The position numbers and the translations under genes are program-made. A stretch of 64,000 bases of DNA from Proteus columbae. Its GTDB lineage: Bacteria > Pseudomonadota > Gammaproteobacteria > Enterobacterales > Enterobacteriaceae. How positions within the stretch are numbered: position 1 is the stretch's first letter; every line of letters starts with the position of its first letter. The notes below the pieces were generated by a model, which saw only the letters and a program-made list of their open reading frames with translations, searched no databases and was not told the DNA's origin. Positions 9,717 to 19,670 of the stretch are shown piece after piece. The stretch is taken from contig NZ_CP043925.1 in NCBI RefSeq assembly GCF_009914335.1, positions 3,038,001 through 3,102,000 of the forward strand, written 5' to 3'.

Positions 9717-11381
9717 TTATTTTTTGTAAACAATTTCGCCTTTAGGTTCGAAATCATCAGCTTTCAATGGAGAGTGTGATTCGATATAACCTTTTAATAC
9801 TTCAGCATCAACGAAACCCGTATTTACATAACCTGGGTGTGTATCAATTTTCGGATAACCATCACCACCAATACCGTTAAAGTTCAGTGTCGCCATACGG
9901 TAAGATTTTGTTTTATCTAATGGTTTACCTGCAATTTTAACATCGCTAACTTTACAGTCTGCATCTACGGTTAAGCTAACATTGTAGAATTGTGCATAAG
10001 CACCAGAGTCTACTTTCATACATGCAACAGCTGATAAATAAGGTTCGACTTCTTCACCTTTAAAATCAACATAAACCAGTTCGTTCGCGAATGGTTGAAC
10101 TTTCAGAACATCTTTGTAAGTGATATCACCAGACTCAATAGAATCACGAACACCACCACCGCTCATAATGGCAAAGTCTGCATTTGCACGTTCAGCTTGA
10201 GCTGATAATAATAGACGTGCCATATTGGTTTGAACAAAGCGAACTTTACTACGATCGCCTTCTAATTTACCAACAACCTCACCCACTTTAACATTCAGTT
10301 GCTCGCCACCTTTTTCTTGGTAAGGTGTCAGCAGTTTCATCATTTCAGGGTTATGAGGAATTTCTTTAGTGTAGTAAACGAGTTCAGTTGTGCCGTCGTC
10401 TTTCTTCACTTTCTGATTTAAGTTGATTGGGATTAATTGGTAATGTTTTAGCGTAAATACACCATTACGGAATTCGAAATCTGCACGACCAACATATTTG
10501 CCCCATTCATGAGCCTGAACAATCCATGTACCATTTTGGTTATCTGGTGCACAAGGTGTTCCTGGCACATAATCCGCTTGTTTGTAGTTTTTATTCTCTT
10601 GAGACATACAAACAGGATCTTGTGAGTGACCACCCACAATCATATCAAGGTAGCCTTTTGGTAAGGCACGCGCCATTTCCACATCACCTGGTGCGTTAGA
10701 GCCGTGATTACCATCATCGTAGTGACCCATATGAGTTGCTGCGATAATAATGTCTGGTTTTTCCGTTGTACGCAGTTCTTCTACAACTTTTTTAGCTTCA
10801 TCAGAAGGTTTGCGGAATTCAGTATCAGGGAAGTTTGCTGGGTTACCAATACGCACAGTATCATCAGTCGTTAAGCCTAATACTGCAATTTTGACACCTT
10901 GCTTATCAAAAATGGTGTAAGGCTTGAATAAACGCTCACCCGTACTTTTTTGATAAATATTTGCAGATAAGAATGGGAATGTTGCCCATTTTTCTTGTTG
11001 ACGTAAAACCTCTAATGGATTATCGAATTCATGGTTACCCAATGCCATTGCATCATAGCCCACAAGATTCATACCTTTAAAATCAGGCTCTGCATCTTGT
11101 AAATCAGATTCTGGTACGCCCGTATTGATATCACCACCTGATAACAGCAGTACGCTACCGCCTTTTTTAGCCACTTCATCACGAATATTATCAACAACCG
11201 TTTTTTGTGCAGCTAAGCCATATTCACCACGATCGTTATGCCAGAAATGACCATGGTGATCATTAGTATGTAGAATAGTTATTTCGTAGGTTTTATCCTT
11301 TTCCCATGCCTGAGACATCGCAGGCGCCATCGCTAAAGAAACTGTCAATGCGCATGCTGATAATTTAAAAGATAAGCTCAT
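9717..11381 (-). CDS. ushA: UshA, periplasmic UDP-sugar hydrolase / 5'-nucleotidase
   Basis: The 554-residue precursor has a Sec signal peptide (about residues 1-25, ending SQA). The N-terminal metallophosphoesterase domain carries HTNDHHG (D41, H43), GGDINTG (D84), GNHEFD (N116, H117) and GGHS, which bind the two metals. The C-terminal 5'-nucleotidase domain holds the substrate pocket (VDFKGEEVEPYL through NFNGIGGDGYP). It breaks down UDP-glucose, CDP-alcohols and nucleotides in the periplasm for nucleoside uptake. The length matches E. coli UshA (550). It is transcribed divergently from fsr, as in E. coli. Confidence 0.96.
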   Translation of the reverse strand: MSLSFKLSACALTVSLAMAPAMSQAWEKDKTYEITILHTNDHHGHFWHNDRGEYGLAAQKTVVDNIRDEVAKKGGSVLLLSGGDINTGVPESDLQDAEPDFKGMNLVGYDAMALGNHEFDNPLEVLRQQEKWATFPFLSANIYQKSTGERLFKPYTIFDKQGVKIAVLGLTTDDTVRIGNPANFPDTEFRKPSDEAKKVVEELRTTEKPDIIIAATHMGHYDDGNHGSNAPGDVEMARALPKGYLDMIVGGHSQDPVCMSQENKNYKQADYVPGTPCAPDNQNGTWIVQAHEWGKYVGRADFEFRNGVFTLKHYQLIPINLNQKVKKDDGTTELVYYTKEIPHNPEMMKLLTPYQEKGGEQLNVKVGEVVGKLEGDRSKVRFVQTNMARLLLSAQAERANADFAIMSGGGVRDSIESGDITYKDVLKVQPFANELVYVDFKGEEVEPYLSAVACMKVDSGAYAQFYNVSLTVDADCKVSDVKIAGKPLDKTKSYRMATLNFNGIGGDGYPKIDTHPGYVNTGFVDAEVLKGYIESHSPLKADDFEPKGEIVYKK

Positions 11382-11642
11382 GGTATATCCCCATGTATAT
11401 TATTTATTGAGAAGGTTCTGCCATGGTTCTACAGTAGAAAAAGAAGACAGAAGTTAAATACTTTTGCTGTATTTTATGACGTAGGTTATATAATTTTTTT
11501 ATTATTTCATTGATCCAATAGTTTTTTTGAGACATGAATCAAACTCTATTTCTCACAAAAGCACTCAACTCCAAATAGATGTAAACTAGACCAATAAAAA
11601 TAGAAACAATTTATTAACAAAATAATGTGGCAGGGAATTAAA

Positions 11643-12881
11643 ATGAGCAATGCCGATCCAACGCTTCCCATAGAAGAAACTGACGTTTTACAACGAAAAG
11701 CCAATAAGCGTAATACGGTTTTTAGTATTTTAACTGCTATCAGTTTTTCACACCTTCTCAATGATATGATCCAATCATTGATATTAGCTATTTACCCTAT
11801 GTTGCAATCTGAATTTTCTCTCAGCTTTGTGCAAATAGGGATGATAACGTTGACGTATCAAATTACAGCATCCTTGTTACAGCCTTTTATTGGTCTTTAT
11901 ACTGATAAATATCCTAAGCCTTACTCATTACCTATTGGTATGGGTTTTACGCTAACAGGGCTTATTCTTCTCGCCTTTGCTGATACATTCCCAATGTTAT
12001 TACTCGCAGCAGGATTAGTCGGTACAGGCTCGTCTGTTTTTCATCCTGAATCATCTCGTGTTGCAAGAATGGCATCAGGTGGAAGACACGGACTAGCACA
12101 ATCACTATTTCAAGTGGGTGGCAATTTAGGCAGCTCTTTAGGTCCTCTTTTGGCGGCTTTACTGATTGCTCCTTATGGCAAAGGTAATGTCGGTTGGTTC
12201 TCTCTTGCTGCATTACTGGCCATTATAGTGCTATTACAAGTTAGCCGTTGGTATAAAATTCAACAAGAAGCGAAGAAAAAACAACCTAACGTACTAAACA
12301 AAAAAGCAATATTGCCACGTAAAGCCCTTTTTGGCTCTTTAGCCATTTTACTTATTCTGATTTTTTCTAAGTATTTTTATCTTGCAAGCATCAGTAGCTA
12401 CTATACTTTCTATTTAATACATAAATTTGGCGTTTCAGTACAAAATGCACAAATTCACCTATTTGTTTTCCTCTTTGCTGTCGCTGCTGGCACCATGATT
12501 GGTGGCCCCGTAGGCGATAAAATTGGCAGAAAATACGTTATTTGGGGATCTATTCTCGGTGTTGCGCCTTTTACGCTGATACTACCGTATGCCAGCCTTT
12601 ACTGGACTGGCGTACTTACTGTATTCATTGGTGTGATCTTAGCTTCAGCATTTTCTGCTATCTTAGTTTATGCTCAAGAGTTAATTCCAGGTAAAACTGG
12701 CATGGTTTCAGGGCTTTTCTTTGGACTCGCTTTTGGGATGGGTGGTATTGGTGCTGCGGTCTTAGGATATATTGCAGATCAGAAGAGTATTGAATATGTC
12801 TATCATATCTGCGCTTATCTCCCACTGTTAGGTATTTTCACCATTTTTCTTCCTAATATTGGGGTAGATAAAACTGAATAA
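11643..12881 (+). CDS. fsr: Fsr, MFS fosmidomycin efflux transporter
   Basis: A 12-helix major facilitator protein very close to E. coli Fsr: the segments ISFSHLLNDMIQSLILAIYP, GTGSSVFHPESSRVARMASG and FQVGGNLGSSLGPLLAA are nearly unchanged. It exports fosmidomycin; the natural substrate is unknown. I chose the ATG at 11643 (412 residues) over the in-frame ATG at 11625 because CAGGGA lies about 7 bp before the former and nothing suitable precedes the latter. It is divergent from ushA and followed by a hairpin before ybaL. Confidence 0.93.
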   Translation: MSNADPTLPIEETDVLQRKANKRNTVFSILTAISFSHLLNDMIQSLILAIYPMLQSEFSLSFVQIGMITLTYQITASLLQPFIGLYTDKYPKPYSLPIGMGFTLTGLILLAFADTFPMLLLAAGLVGTGSSVFHPESSRVARMASGGRHGLAQSLFQVGGNLGSSLGPLLAALLIAPYGKGNVGWFSLAALLAIIVLLQVSRWYKIQQEAKKKQPNVLNKKAILPRKALFGSLAILLILIFSKYFYLASISSYYTFYLIHKFGVSVQNAQIHLFVFLFAVAAGTMIGGPVGDKIGRKYVIWGSILGVAPFTLILPYASLYWTGVLTVFIGVILASAFSAILVYAQELIPGKTGMVSGLFFGLAFGMGGIGAAVLGYIADQKSIEYVYHICAYLPLLGIFTIFLPNIGVDKTE

Positions 12882-12890
12882 CTTGTAATT

Positions 12891-12927
12891 ACCCCTGTTA
12901 TCTAAATGAACGGGTAACAGGGTATTT
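12891..12927 (+). terminator. Probable terminator after fsr
   Basis: ACCCCTGTTA pairs with TAACAGGGT (one bulge) and is followed by ATTTCTT. The T-tract is modest, so termination strength is uncertain. Confidence 0.6.
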
Positions 12928-13119
12928 CTTACTTTAAAAGATAAGACTGATTAAAATAACATAAAAAAGTGCATTTGCATCAAAAAACTCAATCAACTTG
13001 CTATTTTTATAAATAATCGATAATTTTTAGCGAATTTATTGCATGAATACGTTAAACTATCAGCCTGCTATATTACTCGCCCCCCGATACATGTAGTTTT
13101 ATAAAAAGAAGGAGAATTG

Positions 13120-14880
13120 ATGCCGCATTCAACACCCCTCATTACCACCATTGTTGGTGGGTTAGCACTTGCTTACATTTTAGGCATGATCGCTCAACGG
13201 CTAAAAATCTCACCTTTAGTAGGATATCTTGCTGCGGGTGTACTCGCTGGTCCATTTACTCCTGGCTTTGTCGCTGATACATCTCTCGCTCCTGAACTCG
13301 CTGAAATTGGCGTTATTCTGCTTATGTTTGGTGTAGGTTTACACTTTTCGTTAAAAGATCTGATGGCAGTAAAAGCCATCGCTATTCCGGGTGCTATTGC
13401 TCAAATTGCAGTAGCAACACTATTAGGGTTGGGATTATCAGCATTTTTTGGCTGGGGTTTATTTAGTGGCATTGTATTCGGTTTGTGCCTATCAACAGCA
13501 AGTACCGTTGTTCTTTTGCGCGCGCTTGAAGAAAGAGGCCTGATTGATAGCCAACGAGGTCAAATTGCCATTGGTTGGTTGATTGTTGAAGACTTAGCAA
13601 TGGTATTAGCCCTTGTTTTACTCCCAGCTATTGCCAATATGCTGGAAAGTAGCGATCAAACCAATATTTCTCAACTCATGATCAATTTAGGTATCACAAT
13701 CGGTAAAGTCGTAGCCTTTATCTTAATCATGATGATTGTTGGTCGTAAGCTTATTCCTTGGATTTTAGCTAAAACCGCGGCAACTGGCTCTCGTGAGCTA
13801 TTTACACTAAGTGTACTCGCCCTAGCTTTAGGTATCGCTTATGGCGCTGTAACCTTATTTGATGCTTCCTTCGCATTAGGGGCATTCTTTGCAGGTATGG
13901 TGCTTAATGAGTCTGAGTTAAGCCACAGAGCCGCGCAAGATACCTTGCCATTGCGTGATGCCTTTGCTGTTCTGTTCTTTGTGTCTGTTGGTATGCTGTT
14001 TGATCCAATGGTGTTAATTGAACATCCTCTTGGTATCTTAGCAACACTGGCTATCATTATTATTGGTAAATCTGTCGCCGCGTTGGTGCTTGTACGAATG
14101 TTTGGGCATTCCCGACGAACAGCCTTAACCATTTCTGTCAGTCTTGCTCAAATTGGTGAGTTTGCCTTTATCCTTGCGGGTCTAGGTGTAGCGCTAAACG
14201 TTTTAGAGCCAGATGCACGTAATCTTGTTTTAGCCGGTGCTTTAGTCTCGATTATGCTAAACCCAGTTCTGTTCTCTTTATTAGACCGTTATCTGGCAAA
14301 AACAGAAACCAAAGAAGAAATGGAACAGCTACAACAAGAAGAGCTGGAAGAAGAGATGCCTGTCCCTGTTGATATTTGTGGTCACGCCATTATCGTCGGT
14401 TATGGACGTGCAGGAAGCATGCTTGCTGAAAAATTATTAGCTCAATCTATTCCATTAGTGATTATCGAAAATAGTCGTAATAAATTTGCTGAGTTAAAAG
14501 AGAAAAGTTTAAATACCGTACTGGGTAATGCATCGACTAAAGAGTCACTTGCTTTAGCCCGTATTGATTGTGCTAAATCTTTATTACTGACGATACCTAA
14601 TGGTTATGAAGCAGCCGATGTCGCTGAAACGGCAAGAAGTATGAACCCTGATTTAAATATCATTGTTCGCGCCCATTTTGACGATATTATCGTGCGAGCT
14701 AACTATGATGAAGAAGCTTCTTTTATCCTTGAAAAAGGCGCAAATCACGTCGTTATCGATGAAGATCAAACAGCATCTGCAATGGCGGATATGCTAATTA
14801 AAGAAGTTGAATTTGGTTGTGCTATTGATGATACACCTGAAAATGGTCAACAAATCATTGCACCTAGTGCAGCGCAATAA
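13120..14880 (+). CDS. ybaL: YbaL, CPA2-family K+/H+ antiporter with TrkA-N (RCK) domain
   Basis: The protein has about 12 membrane helices of the monovalent cation:proton antiporter-2 type (residues 1 to about 390), an acidic Glu-rich linker (about 395-420) and a C-terminal TrkA-N Rossmann domain with the nucleotide-binding glycine motif IVGYGRAGS. The glutathione-gated KefB/KefC proteins have a similar plan; this sequence follows E. coli YbaL (PLITTIVGG, DSQRGQIAIGWLIVEDL). Its likely role is K+ or organic cation/H+ exchange. ATG at 13120 is preferred over the overlapping TTG at 13117, with AAGGAGA at 13109-13115 as ribosome site. Compared with E. coli, the C-terminus is extended and acidic. 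Confidence 0.92.
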   Translation: MPHSTPLITTIVGGLALAYILGMIAQRLKISPLVGYLAAGVLAGPFTPGFVADTSLAPELAEIGVILLMFGVGLHFSLKDLMAVKAIAIPGAIAQIAVATLLGLGLSAFFGWGLFSGIVFGLCLSTASTVVLLRALEERGLIDSQRGQIAIGWLIVEDLAMVLALVLLPAIANMLESSDQTNISQLMINLGITIGKVVAFILIMMIVGRKLIPWILAKTAATGSRELFTLSVLALALGIAYGAVTLFDASFALGAFFAGMVLNESELSHRAAQDTLPLRDAFAVLFFVSVGMLFDPMVLIEHPLGILATLAIIIIGKSVAALVLVRMFGHSRRTALTISVSLAQIGEFAFILAGLGVALNVLEPDARNLVLAGALVSIMLNPVLFSLLDRYLAKTETKEEMEQLQQEELEEEMPVPVDICGHAIIVGYGRAGSMLAEKLLAQSIPLVIIENSRNKFAELKEKSLNTVLGNASTKESLALARIDCAKSLLLTIPNGYEAADVAETARSMNPDLNIIVRAHFDDIIVRANYDEEASFILEKGANHVVIDEDQTASAMADMLIKEVEFGCAIDDTPENGQQIIAPSAAQ

Positions 14881-14924
14881 TCAAACACAGGTAATCACTT
14901 AAATCCATAGAATTTAAGTCAATA

Positions 14925-14957
14925 AAAAACCTATCAATAAATGTTGATAGGTTTTTT
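14925..14957. terminator. Bidirectional terminator between ybaL and gsk
   Basis: A 13-bp stem AAAAACCTATCAA / TTGATAGGTTTTT closes a 6-base loop and continues into more T. It serves the convergent ybaL and gsk genes. Confidence 0.88.
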
Positions 14958-14998
14958 TATTTCACACTGATAAAACAAGACTTAGAAACAATACAAAC

Positions 14999-16309
14999 TT
15001 ATCGTTCCCAATAGGCTTCTTCCAAGCTGTCTTCTTTTTCAGGTAAACCGCGCGTCAAGCGTGGAGAATGCTGGCTTAACACTTGATAACTCACTCGGTT
15101 AGCATATTTACATACTTGTGCTAATGATGAATAAGTTAAATAAGTCCGAGGATGCTTACTTGAATTTGGCACATTAATGCGATGATAGCTATTTGCTGTA
15201 ATATCATGCAGTAATGCTGATAATGCTGCATCACCCGCACCATTGGTATTCATGATTTTTTCAGGGCCGCCCATATAAGGTTCAATATGAGAATAGACTT
15301 TCTCTGGCTCGTCACAATCTTTACGGCGCATTGCACGACTAAATTCATAACGATTAAATTCAGCAATAGCACCGGGTAATAAAGGATGTGTGGTTTGGCG
15401 CTTAAAGCTGTGCTCTGTATACCCCCCCATATAAAGCCCAGCAGGTCCCGCAGTACAAAGCACTAAATCAACCCATTCTAAAGCAACATCGGAAGCCAAC
15501 AGAGGATCAGCATGTCCTGTTAATTCAAAAGCTTCATCTTCATTCATGGCTACAACAGAAACGTGCTCTTTTAAGAAATCACGCCACCATTGTGGATCAT
15601 CTGCAATAACATATTTTGTGCCAAGTGTGAGAACGACCGGCACATCATATTTTTTCGCATACTCAATCGCTTTCATGGTTGCTAGTGGCATCGGTTCACC
15701 TGGTTTACAGCGAACTAAGTAAGCCGTTAACACCAATGCGGAAGCTTCTGCAATCACCCCTTCCGGAATGCTTTCAGGTTTAAGTTGATTCATTTGGCCG
15801 GGACTAATAGCAAATGTGCGTTCACCATTTTCCGTGATCAGCGTAAAGCAGCGCCCAATGGCACCATCAACACCTTGAAGGTAATTGAGATCTGTACGGC
15901 TAGATGTGTTACATAAATAACGATAAGCATAGCTACCAATCTGAATGTTATTACACATAGTACCTAATAACACAGAGCGGTCGTCAGCCAATACAGAGTA
16001 GTTATGTAGCGTATTACCAATAGTGCCACCAGCAAATTCGTGTGTTATCAGATTATTGTCTGTTAATTCACGATAAAGTGCCTCTGCGACATCATCTTCA
16101 ATAACAAGAGAGTGTCCCTGACTCAAGTTATAACGGTTAATAAACTCTTCATCAACTTTCGCTTCAATATCAACCAATGTTTGGTCAATACCCACGATAT
16201 AAGCGCGAGAGGATTCACTCTCCGTCATATTGATGATGGGTTGTAATAGAGGATCTCGTAAACTAACGGGAAAATAGTGTTTGGATTTTCGTTTGCCAGG
16301 GAATTTCAT
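14999..16309 (-). CDS. gsk: Gsk, inosine-guanosine kinase
   Basis: A PfkB/ribokinase-family enzyme of 436 residues that phosphorylates guanosine and inosine with ATP in purine salvage. It has the FAGGTIGNTLHNYSVLADD substrate part, DLNYLQGVDG, and the catalytic NTNGAGD loop whose Asp is the base. The C-terminus (SPRLTRGLPE...EEAYWER) matches E. coli Gsk. The start is set at the internal ATG (16309), which gives the conserved MKFPGKRKSKHYFP N-terminus. An upstream in-frame ATG at 16354 would add 15 residues not seen in the family. Confidence 0.94.
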   Translation of the reverse strand: MKFPGKRKSKHYFPVSLRDPLLQPIINMTESESSRAYIVGIDQTLVDIEAKVDEEFINRYNLSQGHSLVIEDDVAEALYRELTDNNLITHEFAGGTIGNTLHNYSVLADDRSVLLGTMCNNIQIGSYAYRYLCNTSSRTDLNYLQGVDGAIGRCFTLITENGERTFAISPGQMNQLKPESIPEGVIAEASALVLTAYLVRCKPGEPMPLATMKAIEYAKKYDVPVVLTLGTKYVIADDPQWWRDFLKEHVSVVAMNEDEAFELTGHADPLLASDVALEWVDLVLCTAGPAGLYMGGYTEHSFKRQTTHPLLPGAIAEFNRYEFSRAMRRKDCDEPEKVYSHIEPYMGGPEKIMNTNGAGDAALSALLHDITANSYHRINVPNSSKHPRTYLTYSSLAQVCKYANRVSYQVLSQHSPRLTRGLPEKEDSLEEAYWER

Positions 16310-16372
16310 TGTGAACGATGCTACACAGCTAAAAAAGATGCGCAATGTTAACACAATATTATGGGAGAGGCA

Positions 16373-16396
16373 GTAGGTGTACGTCAGTACACCTAC
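16373..16396. repeat. Perfect 10-bp inverted repeat after wzz
   Basis: GTAGGTGTAC / GTACACCTAC is separated by GTCA. It lies between the wzz stop and the gsk promoter region. No T-run follows it on either strand, so it may be a weak terminator, an mRNA 3'-end stabiliser or a binding site. Confidence 0.6.
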
Positions 16397-16412
16397 TTAT
16401 TTAAAGATATTT

Positions 16413-17531
16413 TTATGCGGTTTTACGACGGCTTCTTGCCATATAGCTCAGTAAAACACCCATAACAGACAGAATGAAACCAACAAAAGCAGCACCCACT
16501 AAAATCAGAGCACGTTTAGGTGCATCTTTTTTAGTCGGTTCGTAAGGCTTCAACATATATTTGAATGGTACAAATTGAAGCTCGCCTAATTTCACTTTTT
16601 CTAACTGTTGAATATTGTATAAACGGTTTTTCAGATCAGTGCTTACTGTTGTTGGATCAGTAATAGCTTCTGTGATTGCCAGTTTACTGCCTAATGCATC
16701 AGAACCCATTGCGATAGAGTAATCAGGATCATCTTTAATCTGCGCACCTTCACTTGAAATCGGTTTTTTCACGCCAGCAGCATTAGCAATTTCTAACGCA
16801 TATTTTAGACGTTGCACATTCACATTACGTGCATTGGCAATACGCTCTAAATCCATTTCATAGGCTTTTTGCGCAAAACTTAATTTACGTTCAATTTGGT
16901 CATCAATTTCGTCTTTTACTTCCATACGTACTTTGGTGGAAATAAAACGAATATAACCAGAAAGTAAATCATAAGCCTCTTCTGAAGTTGGTGCAGTAAA
17001 GCTTAGATTAATTTCTCCACTAAACTCATCTTCACTTTTTTTATCATCTGAAGCTTTTAGATTAATGTCTTTCGTTACAATCTCTTCAATTAGTTTACGC
17101 TTATCCAGAGGCGTTGGATTTTCCATTTTAGCCAACAAACGTTTGTAATAATCCGTACTTATTAAATATTCTTCACGTAAAACACGAGAGTTATAGTTAT
17201 TGATAAACTTTTGATAAACAGATGAACCATTCACACCAGTATCAACATCCACTAAGCTAAGCTCAGTCAATGTTGCTCTTAATTGCTTCATCTCATCAAG
17301 CATTGGCTTGGTAATTGCAGCTTGGCTCGTCCATTTTTGTGGTAAAAAGCTTGCAACAGTAAAGCCAACGATAGCAAATAATAACGTGATACCAATAATG
17401 ACAAATTTTGATTTATAAATAACAGAAAATAATTCAAAAAGATCGATTTCATCGTTCTGTTTTAGATAGAAATCGTCAAAATGTCCTTTATCAACTTCTG
17501 AAGATTGTGGTTTTGAAAGCTTACTATTCAT
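16413..17531 (-). CDS. wzz: Wzz/FepE-type O-antigen chain length determinant
   Basis: The 372-residue polysaccharide co-polymerase has two membrane segments (about 43-64 and 344-366) with a large, mostly helical periplasmic part between them. A proline-rich stretch (PFKYMLKPYEPTKKDAPKR) sits just before the second segment, the hallmark of the family. It sets the chain length made by the Wzy polymerase in lipopolysaccharide. The short acidic N-terminus (DEIDLFELF) is the usual Wzz cytoplasmic start. No other O-antigen genes are nearby. In E. coli the gsk-hemH gap holds aes instead, so wzz is at an ectopic position. WzzB versus FepE cannot be separated by eye. Confidence 0.88.
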   Translation of the reverse strand: MNSKLSKPQSSEVDKGHFDDFYLKQNDEIDLFELFSVIYKSKFVIIGITLLFAIVGFTVASFLPQKWTSQAAITKPMLDEMKQLRATLTELSLVDVDTGVNGSSVYQKFINNYNSRVLREEYLISTDYYKRLLAKMENPTPLDKRKLIEEIVTKDINLKASDDKKSEDEFSGEINLSFTAPTSEEAYDLLSGYIRFISTKVRMEVKDEIDDQIERKLSFAQKAYEMDLERIANARNVNVQRLKYALEIANAAGVKKPISSEGAQIKDDPDYSIAMGSDALGSKLAITEAITDPTTVSTDLKNRLYNIQQLEKVKLGELQFVPFKYMLKPYEPTKKDAPKRALILVGAAFVGFILSVMGVLLSYMARSRRKTA

Positions 17532-17694
17532 TTTCCTGCCTAAATTTAGGTAATGCAGTGTCCGTTTATCAGCACTTTTAGTGGTTCACACTAAAATACT
17601 TAAAAAATGAGAAAAGATAAGTTTATATATAACTGAAATATGATCAAATTAATATATCATCAAATCCGATAATTTTATTTATCGAATTCAGTAA

Positions 17695-18675
17695 TTATTT
17701 TTTGCATACCTCTCTGATCATCGCTTCTAGCAAGTCAATATGCTCAGGATCATCATTTAATGCCGGAATGTATTCATACTGTTTACCACCACCATGAATA
17801 AAGAACTCTCGGTTCTGTTCATTAATTTCTTCTAATGTTTCCAAACAATCAGATGAAAATCCTGGGCACACAACCTGTACATGTTCAATCCCTTCACTTC
17901 CCAGTTTTTCCATCGTTTTATCCGTATAAGGCGATAGCCAAGGTTCACGGCCAAAACGTGACTGGAATGTCAACATGACTTGTTCTTTAGGATAACCTAG
18001 CTTCTCTTCTAATTGCTCTTTTAATTTTTCTGTTGTGAGGCAACACTCATCGTAATAAATATCACCCGTTTTGATAAAACGCTCAGGTATACCGTGGAAA
18101 GAGAGAATTAAACGATTGGGTTTGCCATATTGCTGAAAACTTTTCTCAATAGAGGTGACAAGTGCTTTGATATAAAGCGGATGAGTAGGATAACTACGAA
18201 TAAAGTGAAGAGAGGGCATTGTACGCATGTCTTTAAAAATTCGACTGACACCATCAAATACCGCAGCAGAAGTAGAGCAAGAGTATTGAGGATAAAGTGG
18301 TAACAAAATAATGTTCTCAACACCTTGTTGTAATAGTTTTTCAACCCCTTCATTTAGTGATGGATTGCCATAACACATTCCTAACTCTACAGGGATATTA
18401 GGTAATCGCTGAGCAACCGCACGTTGTTGCGCTCGACTATAAACTAAAAGTGGCGATCCCTCATCCATCCAAATCTGTTGATACAATTTAGCCACTTTAG
18501 GTGAGCGAAACGGTAATATAGCCCCTTGTAATATTGGTTTCCAAATCAAAGGAGAAACATCAACAACACGAGGATCGCTAAGAAATTGTGCCAAATAACG
18601 TCGAACAGCCCCCGTTGTCGGCGCATCAGGTGTGCCTAGATTAACCAAAAGAACACCATACTTAGCATCATTCAT
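17695..18675 (-). CDS. hemH: HemH, ferrochelatase
   Basis: The 326-residue enzyme inserts Fe(II) into protoporphyrin IX, the last step of haem synthesis. Visible landmarks are [10 protein letters not shown] at the N-terminus, the LSFHGIPER motif with the catalytic His, [16 protein letters not shown] and the [15 protein letters not shown] segment with its conserved Glu. The length is close to the E. coli protein (320). It lies 168 bp downstream of adk, separated by an adk terminator, so it probably has its own promoter. The adk-hemH order matches E. coli. Confidence 0.96.
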   Translation of the reverse strand: MNDAKYGVLLVNLGTPDAPTTGAVRRYLAQFLSDPRVVDVSPLIWKPILQGAILPFRSPKVAKLYQQIWMDEGSPLLVYSRAQQRAVAQRLPNIPVELGMCYGNPSLNEGVEKLLQQGVENIILLPLYPQYSCSTSAAVFDGVSRIFKDMRTMPSLHFIRSYPTHPLYIKALVTSIEKSFQQYGKPNRLILSFHGIPERFIKTGDIYYDECCLTTEKLKEQLEEKLGYPKEQVMLTFQSRFGREPWLSPYTDKTMEKLGSEGIEHVQVVCPGFSSDCLETLEEINEQNREFFIHGGGKQYEYIPALNDDPEHIDLLEAMIREVCKK

Positions 18676-18799
18676 ACTATGACTCCTTAGAGTTATTTTA
18701 TTAGGATAACCAAAGAGTAGAAGAATAAAGGAAAATAATAGATTGTGCTTGTCAATTTATTGGATCGCGCTTTTTATCTCATCTTCTTATTTTTAAGAT

Positions 18800-18825
18800 A
18801 AAAAAATCCCGGCTCAACCGGGATT
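18800..18825 (-). terminator. Terminator after adk
   Basis: The stem AATCCCGG / CCGGGATT has a 5-base loop. On the minus strand it runs into a T-tract (A-run at 18800-18806). It ends adk before hemH. Confidence 0.88.
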
Positions 18826-18843
18826 AGTCATCACAATGACGAA

Positions 18844-19515
<672 letters not shown>

Positions 19516-19616
19516 TTATATTTAAACTCGAAAACGCATTACCATACCATTTTGTGAGGTCATCGCTCAAGAAATCACGGTAGCGATTGCATTTTATTTT
19601 TTATCGAAAAAGAAAA

Positions 19617-19648
19617 AACCACGCTCTCTTTTCAGATAAACGTGGTTT
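19617..19648 (-). terminator. Terminator after htpG
   Basis: AAACCACG / CGTGGTTT form a stem with a 16-base loop. On the minus strand it is followed by TTTTTCTTTTTC. It lies just after the htpG stop. Confidence 0.75.
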
Positions 19649-19670
19649 AAATGTTTGAAAACGAAAACAG

